DNA of 64,000 bases from Nitrospirillum pindoramense. GTDB taxonomy: Bacteria; Pseudomonadota; Alphaproteobacteria; Azospirillales; Azospirillaceae. Made by a program: the position numbers and the translations under genes. The notes beneath the pieces are model-generated. The model did not search any database, was not told the DNA's origin, and saw nothing but the letters and a program-made list of their open reading frames with translations. The stretch lies in NCBI RefSeq assembly GCF_007827955.1, contig NZ_VITR01000012.1, positions 1 through 64,000 on the forward strand, read 5' to 3'. Below are positions 1 to 6,914 of this stretch, in pieces (within the stretch, counting starts at the first letter, position 1; every line of letters starts with the position of its first letter).

Positions 1-23
1 GTCCGAATGTCTCCGCCACGCAT
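1..23 (-). CDS. Start of a leftward gene, truncated by the window edge
   Basis: On the minus strand an ATG at 23-21 follows a strong GAGGAGG ribosome site by five bases and opens a frame reading M-R-G-G-D-I-R before the window ends. An overlapping ATG at 28-26 lies directly against the Shine-Dalgarno and is less likely to be used. Only seven codons are visible, so the product cannot be named. The gene would be divergent from the acetoacetate decarboxylase-like gene at 273. The call rests on the ribosome site and start codon alone. Confidence 0.35.
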
Positions 24-272
24 CCCATCCTCCTCATCGTCATGAGGAAGCGAATCACGACAGGAACTCAGACGAAAGGGTTTTTCCGCATCCTGTTAGG
101 TGCAACGCAACAAAGATTACTCGGGCGGGGAATGGTTTTCCCGGGATGCGTCCGTCATCCTGGGTTCGCTCCGCCCGGGTATCGGTCCATGCCACGTCAG
201 TCCACCCGCCCCGTCGACCGGTCCCGGCACCCCATCTCCCTTTTTTGCCCCAACCCCGGGAGTCGTGCCGAC
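24..272. other. Divergent intergenic region
   Basis: About 250 bases separate the leftward start at 23 from the decarboxylase start at 273. An open frame continues upstream of 273 to position 42, but its translation is proline- and arginine-rich and unlike the enzyme family, so I treat it as non-coding leader. Promoters for both directions should lie here. I could not pick out convincing -35/-10 boxes or an operator. Confidence 0.4.
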
Positions 273-1016
273 ATGAATCGTGACGAGATCCTCTCCGCCA
301 GTTCCATGCCGCTGTTCAGCCCCAGCTATCCGCGGGGGCCCTACCGTTTCATGCGCCGGGAATACCTGATCATCACCTATGAGAGCGATCCAGAGGCCAT
401 CCGCCGGGCCCTGCCCGAACCGTTGGAACCGGCGCCGGGCAACCTTTGCTTTTATGAGTGGATGAAGATGCCCGACAGCTCCGGCTTCGGCGATTACGAG
501 GAAAGCGGCACCGGCATCGTCGCTCAGTGGAACGGGGAGCCGTGCAACTTCTCGGTCCAGATGTACCTGGATGACGAGCCGCCCATCACCGCCGGCCGGG
601 AGATCTGGGGCTTCCCCAAGAAATACGGCGTCCCGCGCCTCAAGGTGCAGAAGGACACCCTGACCGGCACCCTGCACTATGATGAGGAACGGGTGGCCAT
701 GGGCACCATGACCTATAAGCACCACAGCCTGGCCGACCGCCTGGATGAGGTGGCCAAGGGCATCGGCAAGCTGAACGTGAACCTGAAGTTCATCCCAGAT
801 GTGGATGGCGGGCCCAAGGTGGCCCAGCTGGTGGGCTACAACCTGACCGACATCCATGTGCATGGCGCCTGGGACGGCCCCGCCCGCCTGCACCTGACGC
901 CGCATGTGAATTGCCGCGTCGCCGACCTGCCGGTCCGCCGCATCGTCGGCGGGCGGCACCAGGTGGTGGACTTCACCCTGCCGTTCGGGCGGGTGCTGCA
1001 CGATTATCTGGCTTGA
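273..1016 (+). CDS. Acetoacetate decarboxylase family protein
   Basis: A 247-residue protein of normal length for the acetoacetate decarboxylase (ADC) family, which decarboxylates acetoacetate through a Schiff base on an active-site lysine. The signature GREIWGFPKKYG occupies residues 108-119. By analogy with the clostridial enzyme, the first lysine of the KK pair (Lys116) is the probable catalytic residue. No signal peptide or membrane segment is present, so it should be cytoplasmic. I chose the ATG at 273 because the protein then begins at the family N-terminus and a purine-rich CGGGAG lies upstream. No ketone-body or solvent pathway genes are adjacent. ADC-like proteins also act on other beta-keto acids, so family membership is firm and the substrate is open. 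Confidence 0.85.
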   Translation: MNRDEILSASSMPLFSPSYPRGPYRFMRREYLIITYESDPEAIRRALPEPLEPAPGNLCFYEWMKMPDSSGFGDYEESGTGIVAQWNGEPCNFSVQMYLDDEPPITAGREIWGFPKKYGVPRLKVQKDTLTGTLHYDEERVAMGTMTYKHHSLADRLDEVAKGIGKLNVNLKFIPDVDGGPKVAQLVGYNLTDIHVHGAWDGPARLHLTPHVNCRVADLPVRRIVGGRHQVVDFTLPFGRVLHDYLA

Positions 1017-1055
1017 TACGGCTGGTGGGCGCATCCGCGCCCACCTTTCCCCCGC

Positions 1056-1730
1056 TCAACGGGCTGAGACGGCGTCGCGGACGGCATCCACCATGAGGCG
1101 CAGGCCCAGGGCGCCCATGACGGTGCCGGTCACCCGGTCGATGCCGCCCTTGGCCTTGAGATAGCCGCGGCGCGGCGCCTCCAAGGAAAAGGCCAGGGCC
1201 ACCACGCTGTACCAGCCGGCCTCGATCAGGAAGATCATGGGCGGGAGGACCAGCAGCAGGTGGCGCGACGGTTCCCCGACCTGGGACGGGGCGGGCAGCA
1301 AAGCCGCGAAAATGCTGGCATAGGCGATGGCGGTCTTGGGATTGCTGAGCTGGGTCGCCAGCGCCACGATGAAGGCGCGGCCCAGCGACGGCACCTGACC
1401 GCCCGCCGGCGCGCCATCAGTCATGGCCAAGGGCGTAGCAAGGGGCGTGCCGGCCCCCTGCCACATGCGCAGGGCGAGATAGAGAAGGTAGAGGCCACCC
1501 GCCAGGCGCAAGACCATGTTCAACCAGACCACCTGGGTCAGCAGCGCGGTCAGGCCCAGCAAGGCCAGGGTGCCGAAGAGGGTGCCACCCACGCCCATGC
1601 CGGCGGCGGCGGCCAAGCCGTTGCGGCGGGATTGGCCGACGGCGGTGCGGGTGACCAGCACGAAGCTGGGTCCGGGGGACATGGCCCCCAGCAACAAGGC
1701 GACAAGAATAGGGATCAGGCTGGCAAGCAT
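1056..1730 (-). CDS. LysE/RhtB family amino-acid or metabolite exporter
   Basis: A 224-residue inner-membrane protein with about six hydrophobic segments, the usual size and topology of the LysE/RhtB exporters of amino acids and homoserine lactones. The family hallmark GAMSPGPSFVLV lies about 15 residues from the N-terminus, just after the first hydrophobic stretch. A conserved segment TQLSNPKT follows in the middle of the chain. The ATG at 1730 was chosen because GGAAGGGA lies just upstream and the membrane segment starts at once; the longer open frame adds about 70 polar residues not expected in the family. It is downstream of, and on the same strand as, an MFS exporter, with a 145-base gap. 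Substrate unknown. Confidence 0.87.
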   Translation of the reverse strand: MLASLIPILVALLLGAMSPGPSFVLVTRTAVGQSRRNGLAAAAGMGVGGTLFGTLALLGLTALLTQVVWLNMVLRLAGGLYLLYLALRMWQGAGTPLATPLAMTDGAPAGGQVPSLGRAFIVALATQLSNPKTAIAYASIFAALLPAPSQVGEPSRHLLLVLPPMIFLIEAGWYSVVALAFSLEAPRRGYLKAKGGIDRVTGTVMGALGLRLMVDAVRDAVSAR

Positions 1731-1875
1731 GGGGCGTCCCTTCCGTTGCGACGGTGGATGGCCCAGGCGCGCGGCACGGCATGCCCCCGCGCTTCCCGAT
1801 GGTGCCCCATCTTTGACCCCGTCGTCCCGGGGCCTGCGCCAGTCACGCGGATGAAGGAGCGTAACCGCCGCGGGC

Positions 1876-3153
1876 TCAGCCCGCAACCGCGCCTTGCCGA
1901 CCCGCCCGCCGGCCGAAGATGCCGGCCATGGCCAGGATGGCAAGCCCGCAGGAGGCCATGACCAGGGGCGTGGGCAGCAGGGTCAGCAGCGTGGGCGCCG
2001 CCATCATGGCCACCAGCGTCCCCAGGCAGTCCAGCACCAGGAACAGGCGGAAGACGGCCGCGATTTCCCCGCCGGTGAACCGCGTCTGCCGCAGCGTGGT
2101 CACCGGAATCTGCGACAGCGGGCCGCCGGTGGCGGTCCCCATGGCCGCGATCGCCATGGCCGGCAACGTCCAGGGGGCCGGCAGCAGCGAGGCCAGCGAC
2201 AGCACGACGAAGCCGCCCCCGACCAACATATCGCCAGCCATCACGAGGATTAGTGGCCGCCGCGCGAGCATGCCGCCCGGTGGCAGGCTGCCCACCACCA
2301 GGTTGCTGACCAGATTGCCGGCGCCGTAGGCGGAGAACAGCAGGGCCAGCGCCGACAGGCCGCTGAGGCCGAAGCCTTCCACGCCCTGCTGCCGCACCAG
2401 CAGCGGCAGCGACAGCCAGATGGTCAGGGTCCACAGCCCGCCGGTCAGCCCGTTGCGCCAGAGCAGGTAGGTGAAGGGCGGTTCGCGCCGCACCAGGCGC
2501 CAGCCCGCCAACAGCCGGGCGGACAATCCGTCCGCAGCTCGGGTGGGGGGCGGCGGTTCCGATGCGGGCGGATCGGCGAGGTGGGGCCGCACGCTGAATA
2601 CCGCGACGGCGGAAGCCAGGAAGCTGATGCCGTTCACTCCCATCAGGGCCACCGGCGGCATCAGCGTCGCCAAGGCCCCCGCCAGTGTGGGCCCCACCAG
2701 CCGGGCCAGGCGCAGCGTGCCGTCGAACAGGGCATTGGTGGCTGCCAGCAGGCTGCGGTCGCCCGCCAGCCGGGGCAGCGACGCCTGAAGCGCGGGATCG
2801 AACAGGCCGGCCAGGGCGGACAGCGCCACCGACGGCACCACCAGGGTCCACAGCGTCAGATGGCCGCTCACAGCCGCCAGCACCGGCACCGCCGCCAGCC
2901 CGGCCCGCGCCAGGTCGGCCGCCATCATGACGCTGCCATGATCCCATCGCCCGACCCAGGCGCCGGCCAGCAGGGCCACGGTCATGAGCGCCAGCGTGTC
3001 GGCCGCCGCGACATAACCAGTGTCCGCCCCCACCAGGCCCACGGCCAGCCAGACCAGGGCCATCTGGTGCAGTTGGTCGCCCACGGCCGAGAGCGACAAT
3101 GCGCCCCATAGACGGGCGATGGGGCCGTGCGTCAAAGGTTTCAACAGGCGCAT
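1876..3153 (-). CDS. MFS transporter, EntS/MFS_3-like
   Basis: A 425-residue polytopic membrane protein of about twelve hydrophobic segments, typical of the Major Facilitator Superfamily. The N-terminal stretch with AVGDQLHQMALVW and the region around ATNALFDGTLRLARLVGP resemble the MFS_3/EntS branch, which includes siderophore and drug exporters. A short arginine/proline-rich loop sits between the two six-helix halves. It lies on the minus strand ahead of the LysE-type exporter and may share its promoter. The substrate cannot be told from sequence. Siderophore export is possible given the iron receptors further right, but that link is speculative. Confidence 0.82.
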   Translation of the reverse strand: MRLLKPLTHGPIARLWGALSLSAVGDQLHQMALVWLAVGLVGADTGYVAAADTLALMTVALLAGAWVGRWDHGSVMMAADLARAGLAAVPVLAAVSGHLTLWTLVVPSVALSALAGLFDPALQASLPRLAGDRSLLAATNALFDGTLRLARLVGPTLAGALATLMPPVALMGVNGISFLASAVAVFSVRPHLADPPASEPPPPTRAADGLSARLLAGWRLVRREPPFTYLLWRNGLTGGLWTLTIWLSLPLLVRQQGVEGFGLSGLSALALLFSAYGAGNLVSNLVVGSLPPGGMLARRPLILVMAGDMLVGGGFVVLSLASLLPAPWTLPAMAIAAMGTATGGPLSQIPVTTLRQTRFTGGEIAAVFRLFLVLDCLGTLVAMMAAPTLLTLLPTPLVMASCGLAILAMAGIFGRRAGRQGAVAG

Positions 3154-3958
3154 GGGTGGGGCTTTAGGCTGAGGACCGGAAGGACGGGCGCGGGCCCCTG
3201 CTTACAGCAAGCGGACGATCCGCGCAGTGGCGAACCCCACAGCGGCCGCATCGGGGCGCTTATCCGCCCAAAAGCTGCACAGCTTTGCGGCAACATGCCT
3301 GTAACACTCCAGAACTGCCCAATCACTGGGCGCTGATCCCACCCTGCGCGCAGCCGAAATGCTTATATCGCAGCAGCGAAGCAACTGGCCCGGTTATTGC
3401 TGACACCCCAAGATAGAGTGAAAGCGGTCCCACGCCCTTAATCGGGCGTCGGGAGGTACTGTTTTGGCAGATGGGTCGAGTAAAGAGAGCGAATAACTTA
3501 TTTTTCCCAACCCATGAATTGACAGAGACGAATGACGAAACGGGCCGTCACCATCATTGTCAAAGCCATAAGCCGGATGCCGGGCGCTGATGACCGGCAC
3601 ATTTTCACGGCACTCTGGATGATTCCAGCTCTCGTTATTTCAAGAACACATAAATATTCCTTCAATATGGCCACCCATCAGGGCGACCATATGAATTTCC
3701 GCACCCTCCATTACCCTTCAACCCCAGCATGAGGCAACGCCCCGGGAGCCGAGCGCGGCGCTGACCCGGCAGCGCGACCCGTCACCGGCGGTCATTGATT
3801 GGTGCATCGCACCCGGCCGCCGCCGATTACCCCACTCCGCCCGCCGGGTCCGACCCGGCGGGCCGGAGACGAAAGTCGAAGACGACGCCGCGCCCCCGTC
3901 ACCCTTGGGGCGGGCGGATGCAGGACCACAAAAAATAACGGAACAGGAGAGCCTTGCC
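3154..3958. other. Long gene-free stretch with leader hairpin
   Basis: About 800 bases separate the MFS gene from the RidA-type gene. Base composition falls towards AT between roughly 3360 and 3730 and returns to high GC afterwards. Open frames here are short (under about 70 codons), lack good ribosome sites and resemble no family I know. The stretch probably holds promoters for the MFS gene and the RidA operon. It ends with a strong hairpin at 3839-3863. I see no tRNA or known riboswitch in it. Confidence 0.5.
3839..3863 (+). promoter_or_regulatory. Strong hairpin in the leader of the RidA operon
   Basis: The sequence forms an 11-base-pair perfect stem (GCCCGCCGGGT against its complement) with a three-base loop, about 95 bases before the RidA start. 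No T-run follows, so it is not a standard terminator. It could be an operator or an mRNA structure. Its function is not shown by sequence. Confidence 0.4.
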
Positions 3959-4522
3959 TTGACCACGAATCCTCCGCAGCGCGCCGAGCGCCGCATGGCC
4001 CGTTTCCTGGGCGCCCTGGCCCTGACGGCCGTGCTGGCCGCCATCATCACCGAGGCCGGCGTCATCTCGTCCAGCGGGACGGCCACGGCCAAGCAGCCCA
4101 TCACCCGCACCGATGCGGGCAGCTTCCCCATCTCCGCCGCCGTGTCCGTCCCGGCGGGATCGGATGTCGTGTATCTCAGCGGCATGACGCCGTCGGTCGC
4201 CGACCCGAACGCGCCCAAGGGCAGCATCGAGGCGTATGGCGACACCGCCACCCAGACCGTCAGCGTCCTGAACAAGATCAAGGAGGCGCTGGCCGCCCAG
4301 AAGCTGACCATGGGCGACGTGGTCATGATGCACGTCTATCTGGTGGGCGATCCGGCCCATGACGGCAAGATGGACTTCGCCGGCATGATGTCCGGCTACA
4401 CCCAGTTCTTCGGCACCGCCGACCAGCCGAACAAGCCCGCCCGCAGCACCCTGCAGGTGGCGGGCCTCGCCTCCCCCGGCCTGTTGGTCGAGATCGAGGT
4501 GATCGCCGCCCGCGCTCCCTGA
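3959..4522 (+). CDS. Membrane-anchored RidA-like protein, exported
   Basis: A 187-residue protein with an N-terminal hydrophobic anchor or signal (about residues 16-33) followed by a RidA/YjgF domain (about 45-187). RidA proteins hydrolyse reactive enamines and imines to ketones plus ammonia. The catalytic arginine expected in the ARST motif (Arg162) and the glutamate in VEIEVI (Glu178) are both present. The start is a TTG at 3959: the next in-frame ATG would cut into the charged pre-anchor segment, and AGGAGAG sits seven bases before the TTG. RidA proteins are normally cytosolic and about 130 residues, so the exported form is unusual. It is first in an operon with an amine oxidase and a cytochrome c, which suggests it clears the imine product of that oxidase. 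Confidence 0.85.
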   Translation: MTTNPPQRAERRMARFLGALALTAVLAAIITEAGVISSSGTATAKQPITRTDAGSFPISAAVSVPAGSDVVYLSGMTPSVADPNAPKGSIEAYGDTATQTVSVLNKIKEALAAQKLTMGDVVMMHVYLVGDPAHDGKMDFAGMMSGYTQFFGTADQPNKPARSTLQVAGLASPGLLVEIEVIAARAP

Positions 4523-4570
4523 GCCGGGGCGTCCGCCACCAGGCCACCGCCGGGTGACGGAACGGCCAGA

Positions 4571-4591
4571 CGATCGTTTTCCAAACGATCG
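4571..4591. repeat. Perfect inverted repeat between RidA and amine-oxidase genes
   Basis: CGATCGTTT and AAACGATCG form nine-base arms around the three bases TCC. The repeat lies 49 bases after the RidA stop and 26 bases before the amine-oxidase start. No T-run follows it. It may be an operator for an internal promoter or an mRNA stem that sets relative expression within the operon. Confidence 0.55.
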
Positions 4592-4617
4592 CTTCGACGC
4601 AGACGAGGAAGGTGCTT

Positions 4618-6219
4618 ATGCCTGCCATGACCGAACTGCCCGGCGCCGGGGTGACACGGCGCCATTTCCTGGAAAAGGCGGCGCTGCTGGGCGGCAGCGC
4701 CATGGTGATGACCGCCTTGAACGCCTGGGGCGCCGGCATCGCCTCCATGACCAGCGCGCCGCCCGCCCTGCGCGGGTCCGGTGCGGGACACAAGCTGCTG
4801 ATCCTGGGGGCCGGCGTCGCCGGCATGACCGCGGCTTATGAGATGTCCAAGCTGGGCTACCAAGTCACCATCCTGGAGGCCCGCGCCTTCGGCGGCGGCC
4901 GCTGCCAGACGGCGCGCAAGGGCTTCAAGTTGACGGAGCTGGGCGGGGAGGAACAGGAGTGCAAGTTCGATGAGGGGCAGTACCTGAACCACGGCCCCTG
5001 GCGCATCCCGTTCTGCCACCGCTCCACCCTTCATTACACCAAGACCTTCGGCATCCCGCTGGAGGTCCTGGTCAACGAGAATGACGCCAGCTACGCCCGC
5101 TTCGACACCGTGAAGGGCCCGCTGGCGGGCAAGCGGGTGCGCCAGTTCGAGGTCCGGGCCGACATGCGCGGCTATACCTCGGAACTGGTGGCCAAGGCGG
5201 CCACCTCGGGCAAGCTGGATACCGGCCTGGCCAAGGACGACGTGGAACTGTTCGTCGAATACCTGCGCGGTGAAGGCTATCTGGAAAACGACCTCAGCTA
5301 CCGCGGCACGGAAGGCCGGGGATACAAGGTCAATCCGGGCGCCGGTATCGACGACCCCGGCCCCGGCGTGCCCAGCACGCCCTACGCCTTCCCCGACCTG
5401 GTGCAGTCCAAGCTGTGGCGCATGGTGCAGTCGGTCGGCACCTTCGACCAGCAGCACACCATGTTCCAGCCGGTTGGCGGCATGGACCGCATCGCCAAGG
5501 GCTTCGAGAAGCATGTCGGCCACCTGATCAAATACAACGCGGAGGTGGAGCGCATCCGCCAGTCCGACGGCGGCGTGACGGTGGACTATCTCGACACCAA
5601 GACTGGCAAGCGCAGCACCATCAGCGCCGATTACTGCCTGTGCACCATCCCGGTCAGCGTGCTGCGCACCATCGACGCCGATTTCTCCGACACCTACAAG
5701 CAGGCCATGGCCCTGCTGTCCTATGACCCGGTGTGCAAGATCGGCCTGCAGATGAAGCGCCGGTTCTGGGAGGAGGACGACGCCATCTATGGCGGCCATG
5801 TCTACACCGATGCGCCCGGCATCAATTTGATCAGCCTGCCGTCATCGGGCTGGCAGTCGGCCAAGGGCGTGCTGCTGGGCTATTACATGTTCGGCGCCGA
5901 CGCCACCGACATGAGCGGCAACACCCCGGCGGAGCGCACGGCCATCGCGCTCGACGTGGGGCAGCGCATCTTCCCGCAATACAAGGAGAACTTCGAAACC
6001 TCGTTCTCCGCGTCCTGGCACCTGATCCAGTACAATCTGGGCGGCTGGGGCAACTGGAGTGCGGAGGCGCGGAAGGTGGCCTATCCCGTGCTGAACAAGC
6101 CCGACCGCCGCATTTACCTGGCGGGGGAGCATATCAGCTACATCGGCGGCTGGCAGGCCGGCGCCATCGAATCCGCCTGGCACCAGATCGCGCAAATCCA
6201 TCAGCGCGTCGCGGCGTGA
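4618..6219 (+). CDS. Tat-exported FAD-dependent amine oxidase
   Basis: A 533-residue flavin amine oxidase family protein. Residues 13-30 form a twin-arginine signal (TRRHFLEKAALLGG), implying export of the folded, FAD-loaded enzyme to the periplasm. The Rossmann motif GAGVAG is at 64-69, followed by LEAR and GGGRCQT (about 86-98), the usual amine-oxidase FAD contacts. The C-terminal FAD motif is seen in YLAGEHISYIGGWQAGAIES. The ATG at 4618 follows GAGGAAGG by five bases. The gene sits between a RidA-like protein and a cytochrome c, suggesting that the reduced flavin passes electrons to the cytochrome and RidA resolves the imine product. The substrate is unknown; an L-amino acid or monoamine is most likely. 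Family confidence is high, the pathway role is inferred. Confidence 0.87.
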   Translation: MPAMTELPGAGVTRRHFLEKAALLGGSAMVMTALNAWGAGIASMTSAPPALRGSGAGHKLLILGAGVAGMTAAYEMSKLGYQVTILEARAFGGGRCQTARKGFKLTELGGEEQECKFDEGQYLNHGPWRIPFCHRSTLHYTKTFGIPLEVLVNENDASYARFDTVKGPLAGKRVRQFEVRADMRGYTSELVAKAATSGKLDTGLAKDDVELFVEYLRGEGYLENDLSYRGTEGRGYKVNPGAGIDDPGPGVPSTPYAFPDLVQSKLWRMVQSVGTFDQQHTMFQPVGGMDRIAKGFEKHVGHLIKYNAEVERIRQSDGGVTVDYLDTKTGKRSTISADYCLCTIPVSVLRTIDADFSDTYKQAMALLSYDPVCKIGLQMKRRFWEEDDAIYGGHVYTDAPGINLISLPSSGWQSAKGVLLGYYMFGADATDMSGNTPAERTAIALDVGQRIFPQYKENFETSFSASWHLIQYNLGGWGNWSAEARKVAYPVLNKPDRRIYLAGEHISYIGGWQAGAIESAWHQIAQIHQRVAA

Positions 6220-6229
6220 GGGGGACAGG

Positions 6230-6628
6230 ATGCGTACAGCCCTTCTTGCCGCCGCCCTGGTCACCGGCACCTTTCTGACCACGGCGCCCGCCCTGGCCCA
6301 GGACGTGGCCAAGGGCCAGGATTTGTTCAACCACAAATGCGCCGCCTGTCACCAGAAGACGGGCCTCGGGGTGAAGGGCGCCTTCCCCGCGTTGGCGGGG
6401 GACCCCTTCGTCGTGGGTGATCCCGAACTGGTGGTGCGCACCGTGCTGCAGGGACGGGGCGGCATGCCCACCTTCGCGGCGTTGCTGAGCGAGGATCAAC
6501 TGGCCGACATCATCAGCTACATCCGGCAGGCCTGGGGCAACAGCGCGCCGGCCGTGAACGCGGGCTTCGTCGTCACCGTGAAGACGAACGCCCATCCGCA
6601 GGACAAGGCGCCGACCGTCACGCATTGA
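6230..6628 (+). CDS. Class I c-type cytochrome, periplasmic
   Basis: A 132-residue protein with a Sec signal peptide ending near ALAQ (residues 21-24) and one haem-binding site CAACH (37-41). Met79 in GGMPTF is the likely sixth haem ligand. Size and layout fit a small class I mono-haem cytochrome c. It starts ten bases after the amine-oxidase stop with GGGGGACAGG immediately upstream, so the two are almost certainly co-translated from one message. In this context it is probably the electron acceptor of the amine oxidase, passing electrons to the respiratory chain. The roughly 40-residue tail after the last helix is polar and unremarkable. Confidence 0.88.
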   Translation: MRTALLAAALVTGTFLTTAPALAQDVAKGQDLFNHKCAACHQKTGLGVKGAFPALAGDPFVVGDPELVVRTVLQGRGGMPTFAALLSEDQLADIISYIRQAWGNSAPAVNAGFVVTVKTNAHPQDKAPTVTH

Positions 6629-6755
6629 GCGGAACGGCGGCAGGGTTTCAACGGGCCCCAAGGACATCGTGACCGGGCTGGAAGTCGGGAAGCTTCCAGC
6701 GCGGGCATGGAACCCAAGGGGCGGAAAGCGAAAGGAGTACAATGGCAAGTCACGG

Positions 6756-6772
6756 CGCCTTTTCAAAAGGCG
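6756..6772. repeat. 17-base palindrome upstream of TonB receptor
   Basis: CGCCTTTT and AAAAGGCG are perfect eight-base arms around one central C. The site lies 128 bases after the cytochrome stop and about 140 bases before the TonB receptor start. The single-base centre makes it a poor hairpin but a good site for a dimeric regulator. It is a candidate operator for the receptor gene; the binding protein is unknown. Confidence 0.5.
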
Positions 6773-6914
6773 ATTTGACTTGCGGCTGAACAGTTGTTTG
6801 AGACTTTGAAAAGAGGCGGACGGGGCTAATGAGCCGCCTTATTCTGAAAAAATTGCGGGGAATCGCGCCATCAAGCGCCGTGATCTAACAAAATCCAAAG
6901 ATCAGGGGGCCAAC

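Noticed and set aside
3532-3732. A 66-codon rightward frame in the gene-free stretch
   Set aside because: No ribosome site, no recognisable domain and no neighbour in the same operon; most likely chance.
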